Shown: positions 34,362 to 44,839, counted from the first letter of the stretch. The stretch: 64,000 nucleotides of DNA from Ipomoea triloba (GCF_003576645.1 NC_044925.1:6684145-6748144), one strand, 5' to 3'. Program-made: numbers and translations. Notes: a model not told the origin generated them from the sequence alone.

Positions 34362-35665
34362 TTAATGCAATATTGATGAGTTAGTAAATCTTAACTTATT
34401 TTTTGTTAAGTGACATGATTATAACATGCTTACTGATGTTGTCGAATAGTAATTAAAAAGTTATGCAATTAAGTTATAACATATGAATTCATAAGTTTTC
34501 CTTGTGTATATGATTGAGACATCAGTTGTTGTTATATGCAAATTATTCATTTTGTAAACTCTCAATGATATTTTAAAAGTATTATTTTTCTTTCCTAATA
34601 AGATTTTGATTAGATAATGAAAATTTTGCATTTAAATTCTTAAAATAGGAAGACATTTTTTTCTCATACATAATAGATCAACTTGTAAAAAAAAATTTAT
34701 TAAAGCAAAGCAATATAGATTTGGAATAGAAAATTAAAATTTGTGTTATAATAAATAATGTTTGATTTAAGTAAAGAGAAGACAATGCATAGTTGTAAAG
34801 CTTGTATCTAGAGCATAAGTTTAAGAAAATTCTAAGATATTTTCTTAAATTTCTTCCCTTTTTGTATCTCACAAGTTTTATTTAAGACCCAGATTGTATA
34901 TACAAAGTGATTAAAAACTTGTATGAATGTATATATGATACACACTAAAGTGCTTTGATTCTTTGTTTTCATTGTGTAATTTGTGTTTACCCTAAAAATC
35001 TACAAGTTTTTAAAATTTGAAAAAATCATGGCTTCAACACTTTATGATCTCACAAACCAACTTTGGAAAAATGATCTCACAAACCAACATTGGAAAAATG
35101 ATTCATTTTGAAAGAGTTGGTTTCTGCCGTTGGCAAAAAAAAAAAAAGTCTTTTTTTTTTATGTCTCTTTGAATGTGGAATGTGGTATACGTGCTAAGTG
35201 GAGTGGGAGAATGACGACTACTTTTATTATAGTTATATATTGAACGAGATGACATACAAATGCTTAAAAATCTTCAATAGTTAGTCTCCCAAGATCGAAT
35301 TCTTCATATTTTCTTAAAGCTTCCCTCCTTCACTTGTGGCTACAACCTAAATTAGAGTCCCAGACCGATGTGAATGATTTGAGGATTTAAGACTAATTTA
35401 TGAAGATTTTAATAATGTATGCAAGTATGAAAGCTAACGATGTGAATGATTTGAGGATTTTAAGACTAATTTATGAAGGTTTTTAATAATGTATATATGC
35501 AAGTATGAAAGCTAACAATGGACTTCCTTTGGCCAAAGTGGGAATGGAAGTCCCTTTTTTCATATTCGCAAAAACATGTTGGTCTCGATTGGTGTCGATT
35601 GGTGGTGAAAAAGTCTAGAGTGGTGAATAGACTTTTCTAATAATTTAAAACTTTATAACACTTTA
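34362..35665. other. AT-rich spacer with local tandem duplications
   Basis: No gene is seen. Two tandem duplications stand out: about 29 bases at 35048-35100 (CTCACAAACCAACTTTGG) and about 75 bases at 35367-35515 (GATGTGAATGATTTGAGGAT). Bases 35575-35665 match 44690-44790 (GTCTAGAGTGG region), an interspersed repeat. Confidence 0.6.
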
Positions 35666-35869
35666 ATAAATGTAAGAGTTAATTCCCAAAATGGTCCTCC
35701 GACTATGACCTTTTTTCAATTTAGTGACTCAACTTTCAATTGCACCCAATGTGATCCTCCAACTATTGAAAATTAAGCCAAAATGGTCTTCCGTTAGTTT
35801 TTCCGTGAAATGAACATAAAAAATGAGGGTATAATTGGAATTTCAGTTCTTTCATTCACTTTCCGGCCA

Positions 35870-36150
35870 TTCCGTTCTGACTCCGTTGCCGCCATCTGGC
35901 CAAAGACGTTGAACTCTTCATCGCCTTCTCCAAGAGCGACGTCGCGAGTCCAGAAAACATACAGCCAACTAGCGAAGACGCATCATCTCCGACCGCTGGA
36001 ATAGTCAGCCGCCTTTTACTGGTTCCGGTCGACTGCCTCCAACGCACAGACGGAGAAGATGAGTCCTCACCGAAAATCGCAAATGAAAATGCAGAGCAAG
36101 AAAGCTTCAATTCACAGTCAAATATATCCATCCAGCTTCTAGACGAAGGA
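35870..36150 (+). other. Unidentified coding-like segment inside the Mutator-like element
   Basis: A plus-strand frame reads AKDVELFIAFSKSDVASPEN and further residues to LLVPVDCLQRTDGEDESSPK without a stop into the GASA segment. Base composition is coding-like. I do not recognise the family; it may be a second captured exon. Confidence 0.35.
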
Positions 36151-36151
36151 A

Positions 36152-36407
36152 ATGGCAGCAGCACGAGTCCACTACTCAACCACTTCCTTTATTCTCCTCT
36201 CACTCTTCTTAGTTTTGGTTACTTTCTCCAGTATCGCCCAAGTATAATTACAAGCCGAGATGCACTTACCGTTGCTCAGCGACGTCGCATAAGAAGCCGT
36301 GCATGTTCTTCTGCCAGAAATGATGCGCCACCTGCCTCTGCGTTCCTCCGGGGACTTACGGCAACAAGCAAACATGTCCTTGCTACAACAACTGGAAGAC
36401 GATGATC
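36152..36407 (+). pseudogene. Captured GASA/snakin (gibberellin-regulated) gene fragment
   Basis: GASA proteins are small secreted cysteine-rich peptides linked to gibberellin responses and defence. Bases 36152-36247 encode a signal peptide (MAAARVHYSTTSFILLSLFL) ending in TAA. In the next frame 36249-36407 encode YKPRCTYRCSATSHKKPCMF, FCQK, a stop at the position of a conserved cysteine, then CATCLCVPPGTYGNKQTCPC and YNNWKT, the hallmark GASA C-terminal domain. The linker exon between signal peptide and domain is missing and the last residues are absent. It cannot encode a normal snakin as it stands. Confidence 0.85.
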
Positions 36408-37205
36408 TAGTAGTTTTGTTCCGATCCATGTATGCTTGAATTTTTTGAACCCTGTTGATCTAGTAGTTTTGTTCTATAGTGTCATGTTTTCTTTCCATGA
36501 TTTCCATCGAATTTGCTTTTCCATAAAGTTAAGGAAGAAAGGCAAAAGTCATGCATGAACAGTTTTATTTGTTTGTTTTTCTAATAAAAACAAAAATATG
36601 CAGTTGCTTAAAAAAAAATAAAAAAATGCAGAGCAAGGAAGATGACGTGCTGGGTGCTTCAGTCTCTTCACCGATCTCGCAATTGGAGGCTTCGACCTTC
36701 TCTGTTCAGGTTGGGAGCGAGGTGGTGTTGTTCCGGTGGCTTGAGACTACTTCGCGATTTGCAGAGATGAAAGAGGTGGATGAAGAAGTCGAAATTCCAT
36801 TTTTGCCCTCATTTTTTACGACCAACTAACGGAAGACCATTTTGGCTTAATTTTCAATAGTTGGAGGACCACATTGGATGCAATTGAAAGTCGAGTCACT
36901 AAATTGAGAAAAGGCCATAGTCGGAGGACCATTTTGGGAATTAACTCATAAATGTAATTTTAAGTGAATAAAAATTCTACTTGAAATGCACAGTGAAAAT
37001 TATCGTACGGTAAAGTGGTATAAATAAACCCATGTAAATATGAAGAAATATATCACATACAAGACATTAGATATGCTTAAAATAACTCAAATAACAAGTA
37101 TCTAAAGTTTGGTTCACATGCGAACGTGAGAACTAACAAACCCAAATAGATATGATGATACAATATTAAATGAGTTAGTCAGTAAATCATGCAAAGTAAA
37201 TAATG

Positions 37206-37857
37206 GGAATAAGGGTCAAATAAGCCACTGAACTGCATACTAAATTGCAATTAGGCCATCGAACTAAAAAAAAAAAGCAATTAGGTCCCTAAACAACCCA
37301 AACTCATACAAATAAACCTAAAATGACTTGTTTACTTGAAATTGTGCTTACGCGTGGCGGCTATCCATTTTTAAAATAATTTTAATTAAAATAATTAATT
37401 AAATTTATTTTAAAAAAATAGAACAACCAGAGACTAATCGTCTTCGTCTCCATGGCCGGAGACTAAGACCTTCGTGTTCTTTGTTTCCATTGCCAGGGAG
37501 ACGAAGGTTCGACCTTCTTCTCCATAGACCTTCGTCTCCCTGGCAATAGAGACGGTTTTCGTCTCCATGGACGGAGATGAAAACCCTTCGTCTCCGGCCA
37601 TGGAGACGAAGACGACTGTAGATTATTAGTCTCCGGTTGTTCTATTTTTTTAAATTAATTATTTTAATTAAAACTAATTTAAAAAATTATTTTTAAAATT
37701 TGTAATAGCCACGTCGGCAAAATTTCAGGTAAACATGTCATTTTGGGTTAAATTGCATGAGTTTGTGTAGTTCAGGGACCCAATTGCATTCTTTTTGAGT
37801 TCGATGGCCTAATTTTAGTTTGGTGTGTAGTTCAGTGGCCTATTTGGCCATTATTCC
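37206..37857. mobile_element. Foldback element with 9-base target duplication
   Basis: Nearly the whole 652 bases form one inverted repeat: GGAATAAGGGTCAAATAAGC at the left against GGAATAATGGCCAAATAGGC read from the right. Inner GC-rich arms carry several copies of CGTCTCC and TCTCCATGG(C/A)CGGAGA. The perfect 9-base duplication TAAATAATG (37197-37205 and 37858-37866) points to a Mutator-type mechanism. No coding frame. Confidence 0.85.
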
Positions 37858-37866
37858 TAAATAATG

Positions 37867-38470
37867 TGCAAGTAAATTAAATGGAAAGAGAGATTTATAG
37901 TGGTTTAGAGGTGGTGTAATCCTTCTAATCCACTCTTCTCCTTTCACTCCAAGGAGAGCAATCACTATCTTGTTTACCCAGATACAAATAGTGAAACACT
38001 AGTGCTACCCAAGCACTTCATTAGTGTCTCGCACAAAGCTATACTCAATCTCCAGTATCTCGCACAAAGTTATACTCCTACACCACCTAAGTGTCTCGCA
38101 CAAAGCTACACTTAACTACTCCGAGTGTCTCACACAAAGCTACACTCCACTAGGGTTTTTACAAGCTCCCTCGCTACTCTCCCTCTTTTTACACTCAGTA
38201 GATATAGGGTTTACAAGAAATAAGTATTTCTCTCTAAGACTTGAATTTCTCTTGTGTTTAGCTCAATACTTGCACTTGCTTGATTTTCAATTACTTCTCT
38301 TGCCTCTTGCACCTCTACTCTTGTTCTTCAAGTCTTCATGGGTATTTATAGATGAAAAAACTATTTGCCCGTTGATCCTCCCTCAATCTTAATCGTCCAT
38401 CTTGTCTGATGAGATTTGTCAACTTGATTTGCAACACTTTGGCTCTGATAATTTTGTTATATGAGTTTGA
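37867..38470 (-). mobile_element. LTR-like sequence with CTCGCACAAAGCTACACT repeats
   Basis: On the minus strand a TATA box (CTATAAATACCC, plus-strand 38340-38351) is followed by leader-like DNA and then four to five imperfect copies of AGTGTAGCTTTGTGCGAGAC (38025-38150). This has the promoter-R layout of an LTR. No element interior was identified. The plus-strand open frame over it is not credible as a gene. Confidence 0.45.
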
Positions 38471-38528
38471 TATATGTGTGTGTGCGTGCGTGCGTGCGTG
38501 CGTGCATGTGTGTGTGTGTGTGTGTGTA
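38461..38528. repeat. Microsatellite (GT)n/(GTGC)n
   Basis: A compound tract of TGTG and CGTG units; simple repeat. Confidence 0.9.
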
Positions 38529-38529
38529 A

Positions 38530-40085
38530 AGGGGTTTAAAGCTTAAAACATAATCCCATATACCAAGAAATAGAGAGGAAGAAAAAACGAAGGATTCAAG
38601 TTGAGTATGCACTCTCCCCTTAAAACCGATTCCTAACCTCCCGGAGGTGCTAGGAGCGTTGTGATGTCAGTCTCCCAAGATAAAATGAATCAACGATACT
38701 ACGCTTCAGCACTCAAACAATAGTACCTTCTACGAACTGGAACAAAGGCTTTGAACACAAGCTAGTTTAGAGTGAATGGGCAGAGTTTCGGAAACAATAG
38801 GACAAAGTTTATGAAGAGAAAATATGAATTTTCTTTTAGCTTATACATGTTCTACGTTGGTTTCATAGAGATAAAACACACGGCCCAAACACTAGTAATA
38901 TATAAGGGATACAAACATTCTAACATTCATGGCGCATAATAAATCCAATTAATATTTGGATTATAACGTATGAAACGGTCATACTTATTACTGAAATAAT
39001 ATTAACGATTATGAAAATAATTTTCAATTAATTCATATCGACCACAATAACCCGTGTTCAAAAATATTTGAGTGACCGAGAAGTGTGTAACATCTGAAAT
39101 TCAACCTTCCAGAAATCATGGAAAATGCACCAAACTGCACCTCACGAAAAGTGTAAGTACGCACCTTCTGCAGGTGCCAGCTTAAGCACCTTCCACAGGT
39201 CCCAATTTAAGCACCTTCCGCAGGTGCTAAACTAAGCACCTTTCGCATGTGCTAAACTAAGCACCTTACGGTGCTACTGCCCAAGGTAGTTAAAGGCACT
39301 ATTAAGTGCCTAATTAAGCACTTTAAATAGTGCTTAATAGCACTGTTATAGTGCCAATTTAATTAGCACATTAAGGTGCTAATTAATTAGCATTTCCTTA
39401 GTGCTAATTCAAATTGCGCTTTCTGAACATACTACACAATTAGCAATTCAATTTTGACTTCTCTCAAATAGGTTCACTTTGAGAATCAATTTCTCATTCA
39501 CCTATTATCAATTTTGAGCGTACAATATATCAATATTCTCGTCTCACTACGAAGAACACGAATCCAATTTGGCCCAGCCCAAATCGGAAGTGGACCCAAC
39601 AAATATTTGTACCACAAAATAACCACTCAAAATAGCCATTTTAGCTAAAATTTCTAACATTCCATAATCTGACTTGATTAAACTTTGGAATTTGTAGCCA
39701 CCAAATTTGAATTTTCTGTATCTCCAGATAGTGTGAACACCTAACTTTGTAGTATTCTTAATCTTCAAAATATTTTCTTCAAAAATTTATTGCCAAAAAG
39801 GATTCGAACCATAAACCTTTGTCTTATTTTGTTAAAAAGCTTTATACCCTCCCTAGTACTTAACCCTTTTGTTATTTACTTTGTTCCAATAAATTTATCC
39901 TCCATGGGATTCAAACCAAATTAATTCCTTCTTCAAGAACTCTTCCAAGTTGACACTTAGACAGTTTTTAAGTACACTTCTACTACAAAAATTTTTTAGT
40001 TTCTAATTTTTCAAACTAAAATACATTTTTTACTCATCAAAATCTTATTACAAATATTCCTAACAAAACACATAAAGTACATTAT
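38530..40085. other. Repeat-derived spacer, including a GCACCTTcCGCAGGTGC array
   Basis: No gene is supported. Bases 39160-39280 contain about five 25-30-base units with the palindromic core GCACCTTCCGCAGGTGC and TAAACTAA linkers; 39290-39420 continue with GTGCTAATTAA/TTAAGCAC motifs. The surroundings resemble LTR DNA but no boundary was found. Confidence 0.5.
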
Positions 40086-40425
40086 TCTAACCAGACTATC
40101 TTGGAAGGTCTGAAGAAGAAATTACATTCCGCTGGGCGTAGCTGGGCCGACGAACTCCCTTATATCCTATGGGCCTATCGGACGACCCCGCAAGAGGCCA
40201 CAAAAGAAACCCTTTTCGCTTTGTTTTACGGGGCGGAAGCCTGGTTGCCCGTGGAGGCATGGGTCCCAACTTCTCGCGAGAGGACCTTTAACGAAGAAGA
40301 AAACGATGCGATGCTGATCACCGACCTAGACTGCCTGGATGAAAAAAAGAGACTTGGCGGCCAGGAGGATAAAAGAGTACCAGAAGAAGGTGAAAGCCTT
40401 CGAGTCTCAACTCCCACCCCCGGGA
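40086..40425 (+). pseudogene. Ty3/gypsy integrase C-terminal fragment
   Basis: The frame reads LEGLKKKLHSAGRSWADELP, YILWAYRTTPQEATKETLFA and LFYGAEAWLPVE, the standard end of the gypsy integrase core (E-region), followed by RRIKEYQKKVKAFES in a shifted frame. It is cut at the left and shifted once near 40345. It belongs to a Tat-type element, judged by the minisatellite and antisense ORF end that follow. Confidence 0.85.
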
Positions 40426-41660
40426 GCAAGGTGCCCGATCAATCGGTCCTCGGACCTCAATTCGGTGGAAGCAAGGTGCCTACCCCAAGAGCAAGGTGCT
40501 CGGGCAATCAGTCATTGAACCTCAATTTGGTGGGAGCAAGGTGCCCACCCCGAGAGCAAGATGCGCGGTCAATTGGTTCTCGGACCTCAATTCAGTGGGA
40601 GCAAGGTGTCCGGTTAGTCGGTCCTCGAACTTCAATTCGGTGGGAGCAAGGTACCTATCCTACGAGTAAGGCACCCGGTCAATCGGTCCTCGGACCTTAA
40701 CCCCGGGAGCAAAGTGCCCGATCAATCGGTCCTCTGACCTCAGTTTGGTGGGAGCAAGGTGCCCGGACAATCGGTCATCGGACCTCAATTCGTTGGGAGC
40801 AAGGTGCCCACCACGGGAGTAAGGTGCTCATCCGGGGAGCAAGGTGACAGGTCAGTTGGTCATCAGACTTCAATTCAGTGGGAGCAAGATGCCCAACCCA
40901 GGAGCAGGGCGCTCGGTCAATCGGTCCTTGGACCTTAACCCCGGGAGCAATGTGCCCCCCAGGGAGCAGGGTGCCCGGTCAATTGGTCATCAGACCTCAA
41001 TTCGGTGGGAGCAAGTGCCCACCTCAGGAGCACGGTGCCTAGTCAATTGGTCCTCGGACCTCAATTCGGTGGGAGCAAGGTGCCCGGTCAATCGGTTCTC
41101 AGACTTCAATTCGGTTGGAGCAAGGTGTCCGGTCAATCGGTCATCGGACCTTAACACCGGGAGCAAGGTGCCCAGATAATCGGTCCTCGGACTTCATATC
41201 GGTGGGAGCAAGGTGCCCGGTCAGTCGGTCCTCAGACTTCAATTCGGTGGGAGCAAGGTGCCCACCCCAAGAGCAGGGCGCCCAGTTAATCGGTCATCGG
41301 ACCTTAACCTTGGGAGCAAGGTGTCCACCCCAGGACCAGGGTGCCTAGTCAATCGGTCCTCGGACCTCAATTCGGTGTGAGAAAGGTGCCCACCTCGGGA
41401 GCAAGGTGCTAGTCAATCAGTCGCCGTACTTCAATTCGGTGTGAGCAAGGTGCCTGGTCAATCGGTCCTCAGACCTTTATTCGGTGGGAGTAAGGTGCCC
41501 ACCCCGGGAGAAAGGTGCCCAGTCAATCGATCCTCGGACCTCAATTCGATGGGAGCAAGGTGCCTGGTCAGTCAGTCCTCGGACCTCAATTCGGTGGGAG
41601 CAAGGTGCCCACCCCGAGAGCAGGGTGCCCAGTTAATCGGTCCTCGGACCTTAAGCGAGT
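40415..41660 (+). repeat. Minisatellite array in gypsy 3' region, about 1.25 kb
   Basis: Some 25 units of about 45-50 bases have the consensus parts GGGAGCAAGGTGCCCGGTCA, ATCGGTCCTCGGACCTCAAT and TCGGTG; longer units add a second GGTGCCCACCCC block. Because most units keep one frame, long open frames arise (GSKVPDQSVLGPQ); I regard these as by-products. Tat-lineage elements are known for such hypervariable 3' UTR arrays. Confidence 0.9.
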
Positions 41661-41689
41661 TAAATAAAAATCAAAAGCGAAAATGCACA

Positions 41690-41905
41690 CGTTATGATAA
41701 TATGAAATTTAAATGCCCGGATGCTTGTCCAAAAAGGCCTAGAGGCAAACTTATTTCAAATTACTTTGCCCGGCACAACGGGATTGGGCTCCCGCTTAGT
41801 TGCGGGATTCAGTCATCATTCTTTTTCTCTTCTGAAGCCTTTCCCGGGGCTTGTTCGGAGATCTCGCCCATGAAGGGAGCTGGCCCGGTATCCGAGACTT
41901 CTTCT
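41690..41905 (-). pseudogene. Start-truncated end of a Tat antisense ORF
   Basis: The minus strand reads EEVSDTGPAPFMGEISEQAP then GKASEEKKNDD and a stop. Its acidic C-terminal style and its position next to the minisatellite fit the end of the antisense ORF seen in elements A and B. The rest of the ORF is cut off at 41905 by the Mutator-like end. Confidence 0.5.
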
Positions 41906-42165
41906 TAATGTTTATTAACTTAATGTTTATTAATGTTTGAAATTAATTATGTTGTCATATAATTCTTAAAAAGAAGTAATCATAATAATATTAATCAATT
42001 TGACGATATTACCCCTGGATTTAACACCTATTTAACAGAAATTTTAACAGATGACTATTTGTGGTTAAAAATGAAAGTCAGAGGACCATTTGTGGTCGAA
42101 TTAAAAGTCGAGGACTAAAAGGAGTACTAGCTCAATAGTCAGAGGACCATTTGTGGTATTAACTC
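41906..42165. mobile_element. Mutator-like terminal repeat, right end (second copy)
   Basis: It is homologous to 34106-34361 and shares AGTCAGAGGACCATTTGTGG twice and AGTCGAGGACTAAAAGGAGT. It ends TATTAACTC. No left end was found. Confidence 0.5.
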
Positions 42166-42339
42166 TTGCATTAAGAAGACTTAATTTGTTAGGACATCAT
42201 TTTTATTTTCGGTTATAACTATCTACAACAATATTCATCTTTATTACTACTACTACTTGTATTACAAGTTGAAAATACTTATTTTGATTATATTGAAAAT
42301 AATCATTTTTATTTTATATTAATTATTTAATATTTGCCA

Positions 42340-42600
42340 AAGGCCTTGTTGTCAAGTGGCATAGCTGTAGTCTTCCCACCTGAGAGGTTACAGGTTCAGT
42401 TCCCAATTGGGGGTAGATATTACATTGTAACATAGTCAATACTCAATAGTATGCATGTATGTATGTATGCATGCTTATAATTAAAATTCAATTGGGTTTA
42501 GAGCTTAGTGGTAGAGCATTTGATTGTAAATTAAGAGGTCATTGGTTTGAACCTAGTTGGACCCTTTTACTTAAGATCAAGAGTTTTCGACTTCTCTATA
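42340..42600 (+). mobile_element. Two tRNA-derived SINE-like units
   Basis: Unit one (42345-42425): CTTGTTGTCAAGTGGCATAG and GGTTACAGGTTCAGTTCCC, spaced like A and B boxes, then ATGTATGTATG. Unit two (42494-42560): TAGAGCTTAGTGGTAGAGCA and CATTGGTTTGAACCTAG, again A and B boxes. Neither folds into an intact tRNA. Confidence 0.6.
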
Positions 42601-42659
42601 GAGTTAAACACTTTGAGTTTAAATAGAAAGGGTGGACTTGTGCCATCCTTGAAACTGAT

Positions 42660-42830
42660 GCGCATGTAATCGGTTAATGGTGGATGAAATATTGCTCTTT
42701 TGGCACTATTGTCAATGAGATCAAATATTGCTCTTTGCGCATGTAATCGGTTAATGGTGGATGAAATATTGCTCTTTTGGCACTATTGTCAATGAGATCA
42801 AATATTGCTCTTTTGGCATTATTGCCAAAG
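42660..42830. repeat. 77-base tandem duplication
   Basis: The unit starting GCGCATGTAATCGGTTAATG at 42660 repeats at 42737, followed by a partial third copy of AAATATTGCTCTTTTGGCA. No gene is seen between 42600 and 43100. Confidence 0.85.
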
Positions 42831-43099
42831 AGATCTGTATGCAGTTAGAGGAGCTTCCTTTGGTTAAATTTCATAATAGGAATGGTGCATTACCATCCTT
42901 GTCTACAGCTCTCAATTTAATCATGTATCTCCAAAATCTTTCTCCCCAGGTCCTTTTACATTTGTAACAGTCATAGAAACCCTTAGTATTTAGAGAAAGC
43001 TTCTTACTACAGCCTTGGGTCTTGCAAGAAATATAACACTAGTCCATACCACCCTCTGCCAACAATCTTCGCCACAACCATAAAGATTAAACAAAATAA

Positions 43100-44117
43100 G
43101 TATAATAAAAAATAGTTTTTACTGGTTGTGTAAAGATGGAATTACACAACATATAGAATCTTATGTTATCGCCACTGGTGAATGCGTCAAATGTAAACTT
43201 ACTGTTGATACATTGCTTTGCTCTATAGAATTGCATTATCATAATCACATGATCAATGGAATTTTTGTATACCATGGCTCAACCTTAGAAACATGCTTAT
43301 CTCAAACCGTACATTTCAATTGCTCACCACTACAAAAATACAAAAATATAAACAGTAAAATATTTGAAAACATTTTGTATATATAGTATTAAAGTATGTC
43401 TGCAAAGTAATAATTAAAATACCTTGCATTCTCTATAAGAAATTCAATTAGCGTAGAAGGCTTTCCAGCAACAACCTTTTCTAGCGGAGAATAAATCTCT
43501 ACTATCCTTCCAATAACATCTACAAAAACAGGAAATAAAACTAATTAAAGCCTATATTATTAAAACATTTAGCAAACACAAAATGAATATTACAAAAATG
43601 AATATTTACCAATAAGTTCTTTATCATCAATGCCCTCAGACGATTTCAATGACTCAAAAGATCGCAAATGAAACATATGCCTAGAAAAATTAAGATTTTT
43701 TTACTCCTTCACAATGGTATAGTAGTTAAACTTTACCATAAATTTGTTCTTACTAGTCTTATAAGTATAAAAATTGATAATCACCGGAAAATTATTTATG
43801 CAATAGACTTTGCCTTCAACGAGCTTAGACTAAAATCTAACAACATCCTCGTGGGGAATATGAGCGTGCAAAACATTCCCCTGCAATTAAAAAGGGAAAA
43901 AAACAAATAAACAACTTACTTTAATCACTGATAATGTAAACTGCATTTTCTCAGGCATAAAAAATACCTCCCAATCATGCAAGACGCACTCCTTACATTT
44001 TACAGATTCACTTACTCTGCGTTCTCTAATTTCATATGTACGAATACATCTCACTTTCAAAGCACAGGTTGTTTTCATTGGTGTTATTTCACTGGCAAGA
44101 ATGTGAAAAGGTGGCAT
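43100..44117 (-). pseudogene. RPA1-like (replication protein A 70-kDa, DUF223 OB-fold) pseudogene
   Basis: RPA1 binds single-stranded DNA in replication and repair. Exons on the minus strand: 43968-44117 (MPPFHILASEITPMKTTCAL, VRCIRTYEI), about 43718-43880 (GNVLHAHIPHEDVVRF, stop, SKLVEGKVYCINNFPV), 43610-43680 (HLRSFESLKSSEGIDDKELI), 43423-43519 (DVIGRIVEIYSPLEKVVAGK) and about 43100-43329 (GEQLKCTV, stop, DKHVSKVEPWY). Splice phases agree across four introns, so the gene structure is real. A TAG in exon 2, a TGA in exon 5 where the family has Trp, and a later frameshift disable it. The remaining C-terminal OB folds are absent. Such RPA1-like copies are common in plants, sometimes carried by Helitrons; no Helitron end was found here. 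Confidence 0.8.
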
Positions 44118-44830
44118 GGTGTATTTTGTCTTGATTTGAATACGTGTTTGAACATATATAAGATTACCGGAATGTGTTTGATATGAAGTTAAACTCCTTT
44201 ATAAACAATCATTTAGAAGTCTATTTTGAATGTAATTAATTGAATGATTTAATGCAAACGTTCGAATAACAAAGAGACATGATGTTTAATACAAATATTT
44301 CATCTTCCAAAGATTTGAATTCATATTTCAAACAGACTCAATTTAAATTCAGTTATCTAAAATAAATATCATAATTAACGTAGTCGTCCCAAAAGTTTGC
44401 TTCCAAAATGGCGTTGTATCGATTGGGCGGGAATTGGAGCCAATTTTTTGTAGCCAAAACATATGTTTTTTTTTTTTGTATATATAGGATGTTTGGATTT
44501 GACTGCACAAGAAATATTATATTGTTTATGTTGGTTCTGAATGGATGGTGAAAAGTCTAGAATCAAGAGTTTCCAACTTCTCTATGGAGTTTAAAGATTC
44601 ATTAAAATAATATATGATCAAGGCCTTTGAAAATTATCTATTAATTTAATCATATGTTTGGATTTGATTGCACAAGAAATATTATATTGTTTATGTTGGT
44701 CTCGTATAGGTGTTGAAAGTCTAGAGTGAGGTGGTGGTGATTAGACTTTTCAAACAATTTAAAAATTATAGCACTTTAATAAAATAACTCCAAGTTAGAT
44801 TAATGGAAATCTAACTTAGAGTGCACATCG
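44118..44830. other. Spacer with interspersed repeat
   Basis: Two copies of GGATTTGA(C/T)TGCACAAGAA, about 170 bases apart (44494 and 44660), continue with TATTATATTGTTTATGTTGG. The second extends into the GTCTAGAGTG repeat also found at 35575. No gene. Confidence 0.6.
44426..44433 (-). promoter_or_regulatory. E2F-type site upstream of the RPA1-like pseudogene
   Basis: GGCGGGAA (TTCCCGCC on the minus strand) fits the plant E2F consensus TTTSSCGS loosely (TTCCCGCC variant), 309 bases before the ATG. E2F control is known for replication genes. One short motif is weak evidence. Confidence 0.3.
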
Positions 44831-44839
44831 AAACCCTGA

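Larger units (their letters stand above)
35676..36947. mobile_element. Mutator-like element carrying gene fragments (Pack-MULE type)
   Basis: Long inverted ends run inward about 180 bases: GAGTTAATTCCCAAAATGG at the left and its inverse at the right, then CAATTTAGTGACTC and TAAAAAATGAGGG on both sides. A perfect direct repeat ATAAATGTAA flanks it (35666-35675 and 36948-36957), fitting the 9-11-base duplications of Mutator elements. No MURA transposase is present. Its 900-base interior is unusually GC-rich and holds a GASA gene fragment plus unidentified coding-like DNA. Confidence 0.85.

Noticed and set aside
38024..38392. 122-codon plus-strand frame as a gene
   Set aside because: It covers LTR-like DNA with tandem CTCGCACAAAGCTACAC units and a TATA box on the opposite strand; composition is Leu/Ser-rich low complexity.
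40415..41908. Open frames of 77-199 codons (GSKVPDQSVLGP repeats) as a repeat protein
   Set aside because: They arise because a roughly 45-base unit keeps one frame; no start context, high unit decay and a known non-coding array position.
42494..42560. A tRNA gene
   Set aside because: A- and B-box motifs are present but no acceptor stem or anticodon arm closes; a SINE fits better.
43320..43340. CACTACAAAAA looks like a CACTA left end
   Set aside because: It is the 3' splice site region of the RPA1-like exon 5 read on the other strand, and its flank does not match the trinucleotide AAT at the right end (61025).
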